Source: Lineus longissimus (lineage: Eukaryota > Nemertea > Pilidiophora > Heteronemertea > Lineidae). Taken from it: DNA of 64,000 bases. Below the pieces are notes generated by a model, which was not told the origin of the DNA, made no database searches, and saw nothing but the letters and a program-made list of their open reading frames with translations. The number at the start of each line of letters is the position of its first letter. Position 1 is the stretch's first letter. Shown piece after piece: positions 34,091 through 44,927 of this stretch. The DNA is taken from positions 14,305,808 to 14,369,807 of the forward strand of contig NC_088315.1 of NCBI RefSeq assembly GCF_910592395.1, given 5' to 3'. The translations under genes and the position numbers were made by a program.

Positions 34091-37000
34091 CTAACTATTG
34101 ATGCTATCCTGACAGCCAAACCTGCGTAGTTTACTGCCTTTCTTCAACCAATGTTTCTTCTTCTTCTTGATGATTTCCTGTTGCATCTGATGAAGGCTGC
34201 AGCAATCAATTCCAAAACGCGCCGGCTTCAAGATGTTCTTGCGGGGTCGTAATGTACGTGTAGACTGCTTCTCTTCATGTTCGATGTCCGAACCATCCTC
34301 GGAAGAAGGACTATCAGTGAGTTGAGTAGACTTAATAGGGGAAGATTCCAAATCGGACTCCACCTCGTGAGAATCTAATGCAGTTTCTCTTGAAGTTTTC
34401 CCTACTAATCCTATCTCATTTAGCTGCTCCCTATCTTTCCCCGTATAAAATGCTTTCATATTGTTGAGATGAACTACCTTGGAGTGCCTCTTGGATCCTC
34501 CCAGTGGAAATAACTTGAAGTTAACCTCGGACAACTTCTGCAAAACCTCAAATGGTCCCTTCCATGGTTTATGGAACTTGGAAACCTCATCGACTTTCAC
34601 AAAATGGTTTCTGACTAGAACCTGGTCTCCCGGTTTAAAAGATGAGGACTTCGAATTTCTGTCATAGTGGGTCCTTTGACGTCTCTGCGCTATCTTCAAA
34701 TTTTCCCGTACCCTTCGGTTTGCACGCTCTATCATTTTCCGGAGATCCGAAACATACTTCGTTGACTCAGTCTCATTGTCTGATGTACTAGATGTTCCAA
34801 GGACGAGGTCCAGTGGAAGGTTCATTTCTTCACCAAAGGTCATCGCAGCTGGGGTCTCTAAGGTCGAAGCTTGAATTCCTGAACGAAAGGCCATTAGGGA
34901 AGCTGGAAGGTGGTTATTCCAGTCCCTACCCTCCTCGTCCACCATAGTTGTCAGCATTCTTTTCAAGGATCCATTGAAATTTTCAACCTGTCCATTACAT
35001 TGCGGATGGTAAGCTGTGGTCCTGGATTTATGAATATTCAGTAGTTTGCACATTTTCTTGAATACTTTGGATTCAAAGTTAGTCCCCTGATCCGAGTGAA
35101 GGTTCTCTGGAGTACCAAATCTGCAAACATATTCATTCACCAGCACCTTAGCACATGTTGTAGCCTTCTGATTCCTGATAGGCCACGCCTCGGGCCATTT
35201 TGTGAAAGCATCCTGGGCCACGAGAATGTATCGGTTTCCTTTCCTTGATGGTGGGTTGATTGGTCCTACGATGTCAATGTGAATTCGTTGGTTTCTACGA
35301 CCAACTGGAATACTCTGTAAGTCGGCTTTAGTGCGCTTTCCGGATTTGCACTTCTGACAAGTTTCACAAGAACGAATGAAATGTATTACATTTTTCTTCA
35401 GTCCTGGGAGCCAACAGCGCTGTTTCACTTTCCAGACAGTCTTTTGTACTCCAAGATGGGCACCAGCATAACCTTGGTGTAATTCCTTGACGACTGTTAC
35501 AATGCAGGATTGAGGAAGAACTAGTCGGAGTTTGCCCTGGCTTTTCAAGTATAGGATTCCGTCCTTTATTTCCAGTAGACCATGCTGAGCCCAAATAGCT
35601 CGCTGGAGAGAGCTACATGACTGTAGTGCCTTCTGTGATGGTTTCTCCGTCGTCTCAGCAATATGTTGTCGAATGGCCCGAATATCTGGATCTTCCTTCT
35701 GAGCTTTCCTGATCTCATCAATCGTTAGTTCCGGGATGTCTAAAGAAGTTTTTAGTTGCACTATGTTAACCATTGGAGGTGCTGGTCGGTCTGTGGGTCC
35801 ACAGGATGGACAATCTCCATGTTGTCGAACTTTCTTTGGTCTCCTAGACAATGCATCAGCATTACCATGTTTTACTCCTGGCCGATGTTCGATGACGTAG
35901 TCAAACTCTGCTAACCTTTCTAGCCATCTCGCAATTTGTCCTGAAGGTTCCTTGAAGTTCAACAGCCATCTCAATGCCATATTATCCACCCGCACGTGAA
36001 ATTGCTTCCCAAGCAGAAAGTACCGGAAGTGCTCTGCAAATGTAACAAATGCTAACATTTCTCTCCTTGTTGTACAGTAATTCATTTCACCTCCTTGTAG
36101 ACTTTTACTTCCATAGGCTATGACCTTCTCTGTTCCATCTCTCTGCCTTTGTGACAAAACTGCTCCTATGGCAAAATCGCTTGCATCTGTATCCCGAATG
36201 AAAGATCCGGCGTCCTTGCTGAAATCTGGATAGGCCAGTATCGGTGAAGTTATCAGCTTCTCCTTCAATGTCTGAAAAGATTTCTCGCACTGCTCCGACC
36301 ACGCGAATTGCACACCCTTCTTTGTCAAATTGTGCAATGGAGAGGCAATTTGAGCGAAGTCTGGGACAAACTTTTGATAGTACGTCGCAAGACCCATGAA
36401 CGAACGAATTTCTGACACACAAGTTGGAGTAGGCCAATTTTTTACTTTCTCAACCTTCTCTGGATCTGTTGATATGCCTCCAGTGTTCACAATGTGGCCA
36501 AGGAATTTCACCATCTCTCGGAAAAGTTTACACTTGCTTGGTTTTAACTTCAGATTGGCTGCTTCCAGGTGTGTGAATACTTGATCCAGCTGACTCATGT
36601 GTTCTTCAAAACTGGATGAATGAACAATGATATCATCGAGGTAAACCAAACAGAAGTCCAGTCCTCCCAGGACTGTGTTCATCATGCGTGTGAACGTTGC
36701 AGGGGCTCCTGTTAAACCAAATGGCATCACTTTCCATTCATATTGGTCTACTCCCGTCACAAACGATGTCTTGGCCTGATCCTCAGGTGACATACCCACT
36801 TGCCAATAGCCACTGGCGCAATCTAGAGTAGAGAAGAACTTGGCCCCCGAAAGTTTGTTCAGAGTATCATCTATTCGAGCTAATGGCTGTGCTGATTTGA
36901 CTGTCACTGAATTAAGTTTCCGGTAATCCACACATAATCTGTATGAGCCATCAGCTTTCTTGGCCAGAACGATCGGAGAGCTCCAAGGGCTATCGGACTT

Positions 37001-38605
37001 CTTGAGCAGGTCTCGATTGAATAGTTCCTTGACTGTGTCCTTAACAAAGTGTTCCTTATGTGGAGGTTCACGTCTTGCTCGCTGCTTGATCGGCACCGCA
37101 TCTCCTGTGTCGATGGTATGCTGTATGACAGTGGTCTTTCCCAAGTCGAAATCTCCCATAGAGAAAACATATTGATGTCTTGCGATAAGATCTGTCACTA
37201 CTTCTCTTTGTTCCACGGTTATGTCAAGATCCTTTATCTCCAGTTTTTCCAGAAGCTTTTCTAACCGGGCTTGTGCAGCCTCATTATCAGGAACCTCACT
37301 GGAAATTGAAGACTTATCCTTGCAATTATTGTCAGACTCAGAGTTATCCACCGTCTTAATGTTCGCAATGTTAACCTGTGGCTTTTTCTGCTCAATGACA
37401 GGCACTTTAGTTTCCAGTGAAATACTCTCTGGTTTTTTCGGGCGTCTTGATCGTTTCGTTTTCTTCGGTGGCTTGAAGTCCAGATCCTTTCGCCGATACT
37501 GCTCCAGTCCCTCAGCAGCACTGATCTCCTCCACTGGATGAAACCATCCAATTGTTCGATTTGACTGTATTGTCACTGGCTTGTCCGAGAAATTGGCTAC
37601 TCTCACTGGCACCTTACCATGGTCCGAAGACGCCAGAGATCTTCCTGCTGTGAATCTTTGCTGGTTATATCCTGTTTCAACTAGTCCTGGTACCAAATGA
37701 CTTTTTGATGGTGATTTGGCTAGTTTCCCCGGAATAATCATCTCCGTATTGGCAGGAATAGTTACTCGTTTTCCCAGAACAACACGGCAGACCTTTGGCT
37801 CCTCACGGTGATTCCGGAGTGGTACTTCCTTCTCACCAATCCTCATCGTCGCTGTTTTATAATCGATTGCACAATCATTGGTTGTAAAGAAATCGCTCCC
37901 TAAGAGGCAGTCATGAGTCAGATTCTCCACAACCACTGTCGGATGTTCAAATTCCAAGGATCCAAGTTGGAAGGTTATGTCAACCATGCCTAATATCTTC
38001 AGTTTATCTCCAGTAGCAGATTGTAAACACCCATCGACCTTCTTCAGTTCCTTTCCATCTGTTTCCTTTGATTGCTTCCACAGGCTGTTACTAACCAAGG
38101 TAAGTCCTGCCCCAGTGTCGAGAAGAATATTTGTGGGCACCCCCACGACTTCTCCACTGACATACAAACTGGTATCTTTAAACTTGATGTGACCAATTGA
38201 CAAAGGAATTTTACCACAACTCAATTTCGACGCTGGTTTAAAGACTTTGGCAACCGGGTTAAGTGTTGACTGACTCACTTCCATATGCTTACGCTTGTTT
38301 GACATATCTGAGGCTGGACAGGTAGTTTCCTCATGAGTAGTAACTAAGGCAGTACTCCTAGCCTGGTCCACTCTCTGTTCAGATGTCTCCATAACTGCAG
38401 GCAAATCAGTCTTCCTCACTGGATTATAAAGAATGTTTTTCTGCACCGTGTTGTTAACATGACTAGCAAGGAGTGGTTGAGGTGTCAAGTTATCCTCTCC
38501 CTTCCCCTTCTTAAAATAGTGTGGCAAAGTTGGCAGTGGCATACCTAAAGCAGAGCCTATTTCTATGCAATCTAAAGCAGGGTCATAGAAATCCTGATCA
38601 ATCAA
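34091..38605 (-). CDS. pol: gypsy element 2 Pol polyprotein, left arm
   Basis: About 1504 residues or slightly more. Order: retropepsin (ILLDTGAG, about residue 165; partner LLGSDFF), reverse transcriptase (YRLCVDYRKLN, YLDDIIVHS at about 653), RNase H (DTDASDFAIGAVL at about 803, then HGNADALSRR), integrase HHCC (ELHQGYAGAHLG...CETCQKCK at about 1041) and DDE (HIDIVGP about 1109, HSDQGTNF about 1170, QVENFNGS about 1205), then a GPF module (WKGPFEVL about 1349). The frame is open past the gag stop in the -1 frame, so expression by -1 frameshift is plausible; the listed first residue is not an ATG. No stop or frameshift is visible. A Ty3/gypsy element, domain order PR-RT-RH-INT. Confidence 0.93.
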   Translation of the reverse strand: MIDQDFYDPALDCIEIGSALGMPLPTLPHYFKKGKGEDNLTPQPLLASHVNNTVQKNILYNPVRKTDLPAVMETSEQRVDQARSTALVTTHEETTCPASDMSNKRKHMEVSQSTLNPVAKVFKPASKLSCGKIPLSIGHIKFKDTSLYVSGEVVGVPTNILLDTGAGLTLVSNSLWKQSKETDGKELKKVDGCLQSATGDKLKILGMVDITFQLGSLEFEHPTVVVENLTHDCLLGSDFFTTNDCAIDYKTATMRIGEKEVPLRNHREEPKVCRVVLGKRVTIPANTEMIIPGKLAKSPSKSHLVPGLVETGYNQQRFTAGRSLASSDHGKVPVRVANFSDKPVTIQSNRTIGWFHPVEEISAAEGLEQYRRKDLDFKPPKKTKRSRRPKKPESISLETKVPVIEQKKPQVNIANIKTVDNSESDNNCKDKSSISSEVPDNEAAQARLEKLLEKLEIKDLDITVEQREVVTDLIARHQYVFSMGDFDLGKTTVIQHTIDTGDAVPIKQRARREPPHKEHFVKDTVKELFNRDLLKKSDSPWSSPIVLAKKADGSYRLCVDYRKLNSVTVKSAQPLARIDDTLNKLSGAKFFSTLDCASGYWQVGMSPEDQAKTSFVTGVDQYEWKVMPFGLTGAPATFTRMMNTVLGGLDFCLVYLDDIIVHSSSFEEHMSQLDQVFTHLEAANLKLKPSKCKLFREMVKFLGHIVNTGGISTDPEKVEKVKNWPTPTCVSEIRSFMGLATYYQKFVPDFAQIASPLHNLTKKGVQFAWSEQCEKSFQTLKEKLITSPILAYPDFSKDAGSFIRDTDASDFAIGAVLSQRQRDGTEKVIAYGSKSLQGGEMNYCTTRREMLAFVTFAEHFRYFLLGKQFHVRVDNMALRWLLNFKEPSGQIARWLERLAEFDYVIEHRPGVKHGNADALSRRPKKVRQHGDCPSCGPTDRPAPPMVNIVQLKTSLDIPELTIDEIRKAQKEDPDIRAIRQHIAETTEKPSQKALQSCSSLQRAIWAQHGLLEIKDGILYLKSQGKLRLVLPQSCIVTVVKELHQGYAGAHLGVQKTVWKVKQRCWLPGLKKNVIHFIRSCETCQKCKSGKRTKADLQSIPVGRRNQRIHIDIVGPINPPSRKGNRYILVAQDAFTKWPEAWPIRNQKATTCAKVLVNEYVCRFGTPENLHSDQGTNFESKVFKKMCKLLNIHKSRTTAYHPQCNGQVENFNGSLKRMLTTMVDEEGRDWNNHLPASLMAFRSGIQASTLETPAAMTFGEEMNLPLDLVLGTSSTSDNETESTKYVSDLRKMIERANRRVRENLKIAQRRQRTHYDRNSKSSSFKPGDQVLVRNHFVKVDEVSKFHKPWKGPFEVLQKLSEVNFKLFPLGGSKRHSKVVHLNNMKAFYTGKDREQLNEIGLVGKTSRETALDSHEVESDLESSPIKSTQLTDSPSSEDGSDIEHEEKQSTRTLRPRKNILKPARFGIDCCSLHQMQQEIIKKKKKHWLKKGSKLRRFGCQDSINS

Positions 38606-38637
38606 GCTGTCAACTTGGCCACTATCTTCAACTGGAG

Positions 38638-39108
38638 CTACTGCTGGTTTGAGGTCCGTCCGCCCCTTGACGACCTCACGTTGGAGTTTTCCGAACTCCT
38701 AGGGCATGACTTGGAGATGTGCCCGTAACTGTGACAATTGTAACACTCAACAGTGGGACACTGGCTGGATTTGTGCCCGGCCTCCTTGCACCGCCAGCAG
38801 AGACCCTGGTCTCCGGATCCATCCCTGGAGTATCGCTGTGAACGAGGTTTCTCCAAATAGCTAATTCGGGTCTCCATCTTTTGAAGAAGTTCTAACACCC
38901 TGCTCATCTCAGATTGGGGCTGAACCAGTGGTGAACTTGAAGCGACACTTGCTATCCTTTGCCTTGGTCTCTCTTGAGCTGTGTGCTGTGTGATGTGTCC
39001 CTGATTCAAAAGTAGCTGGGCGGCCTCCAACTGTCGCACCTTTCTTATGGCTTCCTCTAGTGTCTTTGGCGAACCAGTGCCAGTAAGCCTACACGAGATA
39101 GTGTTCAT
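38638..39108 (-). pseudogene. gag: gag C-terminal part with two zinc knuckles, left half
   Basis: About 156 residues, the nucleocapsid end of Gag. It has a helical segment (EEAIRKVRQLEAAQLLLNQG), a Gln/Pro/Ser linker and two CCHC knuckles (CWRCKEAGHKSSQC and CYNCHSYGHISKSC). The stop is followed at once by the pol frame in -1. The N-terminal capsid part is missing here: the sequence breaks at the centre of the inverted repeat. The missing part lies on the other strand at 39118-39711. Zinc knuckles bind the RNA genome during packaging. Confidence 0.85.
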
Positions 39109-39117
39109 TCGTTAGGC

Positions 39118-39711
39118 ATGGGTGAACCAAGTGCAAGCAGGGCTTCTTTGAGTCACTCTTATGAACATGATGCCGCCCTAGGCGTACAGGTACCAGATCA
39201 GATGTCTTCGTTTTTGGACTGCTTTGCTTCGTTGATGCAAAACAGATTAAAGCAGGAGCAGTCACAACCACCTACGTCTGCGAAGGTGCAGGCTCCAAAG
39301 AACTATGCCCCTAACCTTAACTTTAGAATTTGGTTAGAACGGTTCAATTCATATGCGGATCTGGCTAGAATCCCAACATCGCAGAGACGGCAACAATTAC
39401 TGTCCAGACTTGAACATCAGGCATATGTGGCAGTAGCCAATCTTAATCTTAGTGAGGAGATTTCTTATAAGGATTTTACGTCAGCCCTAGAACGGAGGTT
39501 CCACAACACAACCAGGGAGGATTACAAGCTACAGTTGAGAGCACGTCAACAGGGGTCGACAGAGTCACGGGAAAGCTATTCTGATGCATTGCAGGAGTTA
39601 GCACTAAATGCATATCCCAACGGAGGTTTTGAACTGCAACAAGAAATGGCTTTGGACCAGTTTTTAATGGGCGTGAAATTGTCCGAGGCATTAAAACAGC
39701 AGCTTTTAATG
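39118..39711 (+). pseudogene. gag: gag N-terminal part, right half
   Basis: About 198 residues from the ATG at 39118, a typical Retrotrans_gag capsid region (RIWLERFNSYADLARIP, SYKDFTSALERRFHN, ESYSDALQELALNAYP, DQFLMGVKLSEALKQQLLM). After LLM the sequence jumps to the pol arm at 39712, out of frame with pol, so the reading frame continues as nonsense to 39951. The zinc-knuckle half and the protease region are deleted from this copy. The break point matches the start of the left-half gag remnant (LLM followed by NTISCRL in the intact order), so the two pieces are complementary parts of one gag. Confidence 0.85.
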
Positions 39712-42700
39712 AGTATCGGCGAAAGGATCTGGACTTCAAGCCACCGAAGAAAACGAAACGATCAAGACGCCCGAAAAAACCAGAGAGTATTTCACTGGAA
39801 ACTAAAGTGCCTGTCATTGAGCAGAAAAAGCCACAGGTTAACATTGCGAACATTAAGACGGTGGATAACTCTGAGTCTGACAATAATTGCAAGGATAAGT
39901 CTTCAATTTCCAGTGAGGTTCCTGATAATGAGGCTGCACAAGCCCGGTTAGAAAAGCTTCTGGAAAAACTGGAGATAAAGGATCTTGACATAACCGTGGA
40001 ACAAAGAGAAGTAGTGACAGATCTTATCGCAAGACATCAATATGTTTTCTCTATGGGAGATTTCGACTTGGGAAAGACCACTGTCATACAGCATACCATC
40101 GACACAGGAGATGCGGTGCCGATCAAGCAGCGAGCAAGACGTGAACCTCCACATAAGGAACACTTTGTTAAGGACACAGTCAAGGAACTATTCAATCGAG
40201 ACCTGCTCAAGAAGTCCGATAGCCCTTGGAGCTCTCCGATCGTTCTGGCCAAGAAAGCTGATGGCTCATACAGATTATGTGTGGATTACCGGAAACTTAA
40301 TTCAGTGACAGTCAAATCAGCACAGCCATTAGCTCGAATAGATGATACTCTGAACAAACTTTCGGGGGCCAAGTTCTTCTCTACTCTAGATTGCGCCAGT
40401 GGCTATTGGCAAGTGGGTATGTCACCTGAGGATCAGGCCAAGACATCGTTTGTGACGGGAGTAGACCAATATGAATGGAAAGTGATGCCATTTGGTTTAA
40501 CAGGAGCCCCTGCAACGTTCACACGCATGATGAACACAGTCCTGGGAGGACTGGACTTCTGTTTGGTTTACCTCGATGATATCATTGTTCATTCATCCAG
40601 TTTTGAAGAACACATGAGTCAGCTGGATCAAGTATTCACACACCTGGAAGCAGCCAATCTGAAGTTAAAACCAAGCAAGTGTAAACTTTTCCGAGAGATG
40701 GTGAAATTCCTTGGCCACATTGTGAACACTGGAGGCATATCAACAGATCCAGAGAAGGTTGAGAAAGTAAAAAATTGGCCTACTCCAACTTGTGTGTCAG
40801 AAATTCGTTCGTTCATGGGTCTTGCGACGTACTATCAAAAGTTTGTCCCAGACTTCGCTCAAATTGCCTCTCCATTGCACAATTTGACAAAGAAGGGTGT
40901 GCAATTCGCGTGGTCGGAGCAGTGCGAGAAATCTTTTCAGACATTGAAGGAGAAGCTGATAACTTCACCGATACTGGCCTATCCAGATTTCAGCAAGGAC
41001 GCCGGATCTTTCATTCTGGATACAGATGCAAGCGATTTTGCCATAGGAGCAGTTTTGTCACAAAGGCAGAGAGATGGAACAGAGAAGGTCATAGCCTATG
41101 GGAGTAAAAGTCTACAAGGAGGTGAAATGAATTACTGTACAACAAGGAGAGAAATGTTAGCATTTGTTACATTTGCAGAGCACTTCCGGTACTTTCTGCT
41201 TGGGAAGCAATTTCACGTGCGGGTGGATAATATGGCATTGAGATGGCTGTTGAACTTCAAGGAACCTTCAGGACAAATTGCGAGATGGCTAGAAAGGTTA
41301 GCAGAGTTTGACTACGTCATCGAACATCGGCCAGGAGTAAAACATGGTAATGCTGATGCATTGTCTAGGAGACCAAAGAAAGTTCGACAACATGGAGATT
41401 GTCCATCCTGTGGACCCACAGACCGACCAGCACCTCCAATGGTTAACATAGTGCAACTAAAAACTTCTTTAGACATCCCGGAACTAACGATTGATGAGAT
41501 CAGGAAAGCTCAGAAGGAAGATCCAGATATTCGGGCCATTCGACAACATATTGCTGAGACGACGGAGAAACCATCACAGAAGGCACTACAGTCATGTAGC
41601 TCTCTCCAGCGAGCTATTTGGGCTCAGCATGGTCTACTGGAAATAAAGGACGGAATCCTATACTTGAAAAGCCAGGGCAAACTCCGACTAGTTCTTCCTC
41701 AATCCTGCATTGTAACAGTCGTCAAGGAATTACACCAAGGTTATGCTGGTGCCCATCTTGGAGTACAAAAGACTGTCTGGAAAGTGAAACAGCGCTGTTG
41801 GCTCCCAGGACTGAAGAAAAATGTAATACATTTCATTCGTTCTTGTGAAACTTGTCAGAAGTGCAAATCCGGAAAGCGCACTAAAGCCGACTTACAGAGT
41901 ATTCCAGTTGGTCGTAGAAACCAACGAATTCACATTGACATCGTAGGACCAATCAACCCACCATCAAGGAAAGGAAACCGATACATTCTCGTGGCCCAGG
42001 ATGCTTTCACAAAATGGCCCGAGGCGTGGCCGATCAGGAATCAGAAGGCTACAACATGTGCTAAGGTGCTGGTGAATGAATATGTTTGCAGATTTGGTAC
42101 TCCAGAGAACCTTCACTCGGATCAGGGGACTAACTTTGAATCCAAAGTATTCAAGAAAATGTGCAAACTACTGAATATTCATAAATCCAGGACCACAGCT
42201 TACCATCCGCAATGTAATGGACAGGTTGAAAATTTCAATGGATCCTTGAAAAGAATGCTGACAACTATGGTGGACGAGGAGGGTAGGGACTGGGATAACC
42301 ACCTTCCAGCTTCCCTAATGGCCTTTCGTTCAGGAATTCAAGCTTCGACCTTAGAGACCCCAGCTGCGATGACCTTTGGTGAAGAAATGAACCTTCCACT
42401 GGACCTCGTCCTTGGAACATCTAGTACATCAGACAATGAGACTGAGTCAACGAAGTATGTTTCGGATCTCCGGAAAATGATAGAGCGTGCAAACCGAAGG
42501 GTACGGGAAAATTTGAAGATAGCGCAGAGACGTCAAAGGACCCACTATGACAGAAATTCGAAGTCCTCATCTTTTAAACCGGGAGACCAGGTTCTAGTCA
42601 GAAACCATTTTGTGAAAGTCGATGAGGTTTCCAAGTTCCATAAACCATGGAAGGGACCATTTGAGGTTTTGCAGAAGTTGTCCGAGGTTAACTTCAAGTT

Positions 42701-43121
42701 ATTTCCACTGGGAGGATCCAAGAGGCACTCCAAGGTAGTTCATCTCAACAATATGAAAGCATTTTATACGGGGAAAGATAGGGAGCAGCTAAATGAGATA
42801 GGATTAGTAGGGAAAACTTCAAGAGAAACTGCATTAGATTCTCACGAGGTGGAGTCCGATTTGGAATCTTCCCCTTTTAAGTCTACTCAACTCACTGATA
42901 GTCCTTCTTCCGAGGATGGTTCGGACATCGAACATGAAGAGAAGCAGTCTACACGTACATTACGACCCCGCAAGAACATCTTGAAGCCGGCGCGTTTTGG
43001 AATTGATTGCTGCAGCCTTCATCAGATGCAACAGGAAATCATCAAGAAGAAGAAGAAACATTGGTTGAAGAAAGGCAGTAAACTACGCAGGTTTGGCTGT
43101 CAGGATAGCATCAATAGTTAG
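39712..43121 (+). pseudogene. pol: gypsy element 2 pol, right arm, lacking protease
   Basis: Open from 39712 to 43121. It contains RT (YLDDIIVHS near 40568), RNase H (near 41018), integrase HHCC (near 41730), DDE (near 41935, 42117, 42222) and the GPF module (near 42655), almost identical to the left arm. Differences seen in translation include Leu for Arg before DTDAS, Asp for Asn in DWDNHLP, and Phe for Ile in SSPFKST. The left-arm Arg is the unusual residue at its site. Protease and the gag C-terminal part are missing. There is no stop in the remaining frame. Confidence 0.9.
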
Positions 43122-43238
43122 TCAAGATGGAACCCCTGGTCTCCTCTCAACGCTTTGTTAGAGATGGAGGCTTGTGCCGCTTTGGTCACAATGTAGGTTA
43201 CTAATGAGGCCGTTTTCTTTCTTTTCCTATCGTTTCAG

Positions 43239-44114
43239 ATGGAGTCCGTTATCAATCTAGATGGTTTGCCGCATGATGTGAAAGAGGCAAAGTCTGAAGT
43301 TACAAAGGCCCTATATTCGTTTGTTCATCGAAGACTCCGGTTTCGTCAGGAGGTGGACATTCCTTTTATTGAATTGGAGCGATTGATAGAAATATCCACA
43401 TCAAATGCTGTCGACGTAAAACTCACTCTCACCAGTGCAGTGATCCAAACATTTAAAATGCTGATTTTCCGGATCCGTCCTAGCTGGAATGTCCAGATGA
43501 AAGCTATTAATGAAGTGGTAACCCTTGTCATCACGTTTCTTAAAGAAAGAGGTGTCAGTGATTTGAAAATTAATGATGTTAGAGATCGAGTACGTGTGCT
43601 GCAAGATAGAGTTAGGGAGTACAATGCCGCTGGGAAGCAGCGTCCGCCGATTTTGCTTCTCGGGGACTCCATGTTTGTCAAGACCAAGCCATCGTCAGAT
43701 CTGTTTCCATTAGCTTTTTCAGGGCAGACGGCAGAAGGGTTGAGAATGATGTTGAAGAGCATTCAACCCAGACTAAATATCAGCGATGTTGTCATCACCC
43801 ACGGGCTTAACCACACTAACGACTATGGGGAGCCGGAAGAAGACGTGATCATCATCAGAGATTTTCTTATACAACATTACCCCATGGCCCGCATTTTTCA
43901 TCTTCAACTACCAGTGTCCCCAAAGGTGGCGAGAAGTGATGGTATGATGAGACGTGCACTGCGATTTAATGGAATGATGCAACGAGTTGGATTCCAGTCC
44001 ATTCCTCATCCGATGCTGAATAGATACGGATTTGACCAGGACCAGTTCCACTACTCCAAGATCGGGAGGACCACCGTCGAGAGGCAGATTGTGCAGTATG
44101 TCAGGGGACAATAA
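43239..44114 (+). CDS. SGNH-hydrolase-like ORF in the env position, right arm
   Basis: 291 residues, ATG at 43239 immediately after TTTCTTTCTTTTCCTATCG-TTTCAG, a near-ideal 3' splice site, so it is probably made from a spliced RNA, as env is in retroviruses. Motifs match the left copy: GDS block at about residue 142, GLNHTND block, and the DQFH block near the C terminus. Two residues differ from the left copy (A and M for V). The stop is followed by about 530 bases to the LTR. Enzyme activity and role in the element are not known; esterase action on a surface or lipid substrate is only a guess from the fold. Confidence 0.75.
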   Translation: MESVINLDGLPHDVKEAKSEVTKALYSFVHRRLRFRQEVDIPFIELERLIEISTSNAVDVKLTLTSAVIQTFKMLIFRIRPSWNVQMKAINEVVTLVITFLKERGVSDLKINDVRDRVRVLQDRVREYNAAGKQRPPILLLGDSMFVKTKPSSDLFPLAFSGQTAEGLRMMLKSIQPRLNISDVVITHGLNHTNDYGEPEEDVIIIRDFLIQHYPMARIFHLQLPVSPKVARSDGMMRRALRFNGMMQRVGFQSIPHPMLNRYGFDQDQFHYSKIGRTTVERQIVQYVRGQ

Positions 44115-44641
44115 TCAAGTACGAATGGGCCGGAGACCCCTTCTCCCGACGATTTGTAGGGAGGGGAGGGGAGTACCGCATTGGATACTCTTTGGCGCCC
44201 ATTTCGTTACGTCATTATAAATTTGCTGAACAATTATATTCCTTCATGTTGAATTTTACAGTCATTATATAATTGTACTGTTTGGGGAGGGTTAATTGCA
44301 AGTAGTTTTGTGTAAATAATAAGTGAATTTTTATTTGAGCAATGGTATTATGTAGATTCTGGTCATGTAAACCACTGTAAGTTTAATAGTTAGTAAGGTG
44401 GTAATTTAGGATTATAGATATAGATATTGTGTTCATTGTGTGTTCAGGCGATGTATATAGATTGAGGTGTGGTTACAGATACCGTTAGTTTGAAATAATC
44501 TTCGTAGGAATCACTAAATTTTGTATAGAATATTAAGTATCACTAATTATATCATCCAGTGCCTATGTGGTCGCTACCATGTTTAGTTTCCATAAGAATT
44601 TGATGGTCAGAGTAACTCTGACCAATTTTTGAAGGGGATGG
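44115..44641 (+). other. Untranslated stretch and polypurine tract, right arm
   Basis: No coding frame. The polypurine tract GAAGGGGATGG (44631-44641) abuts the LTR. A palindrome around GGTCAGAGTAACTCTGACC precedes it. Confidence 0.5.
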
Positions 44642-44927
44642 TGTGGTGATCTCGGTCTTGACGGCACCGTTGCTAACTGTTGCGAACTGTTGCTACGCAG
44701 GGTGACGTCATCACCGGGTTTGGCGCATCCTCCTCATGTGACGTATGTCGATGAAGCCGACGTCTTCGGGCGACGTCGGGCGGTCACGGCAGGGGATTGT
44801 TGAAAAATGTATGTACGTTGTTGGAAGAAAAAGGCGGAAGGAGAGCGCACGAAATAAAAAAAGAGAGACACCGTATTTGAGCCGTTTTATGGCATTTATT
44901 ACAAGATGAGTAGCGGAAGATTATTAC
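44642..44927 (+). repeat. Right-arm LTR of gypsy element 2
   Basis: Starts TGTGGTGATC, ends GATTATTACA, 286 bp. It has TGACGTCA near 44702 and AATAAA at about 44853. It mirrors the left-arm LTR with a one-base length difference and an A/T change near the end. Confidence 0.7.

Larger units (their letters stand above)
32286..44927. repeat. Giant inverted repeat: two 5.2-kb gypsy arms
   Basis: Left arm 32286-37500 and right arm 39712-44927 are inverted copies that differ at roughly ten to fifteen positions by eye. Each arm holds, from outside in, an LTR, a short untranslated stretch, the SGNH-like ORF and most of pol. The spacer 37501-39711 is not palindromic: it has the start of pol and the gag C-terminal part on the minus strand, then the gag N-terminal part on the plus strand. 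No 5' LTR or primer-binding site is present for either half. Confidence 0.95.

Noticed and set aside
37221-37551. Opposite-strand frames of 60-170 residues within both gypsy arms
   Set aside because: They mirror the pol coding sequence exactly in both arms and carry no motif; they are shadows of pol.
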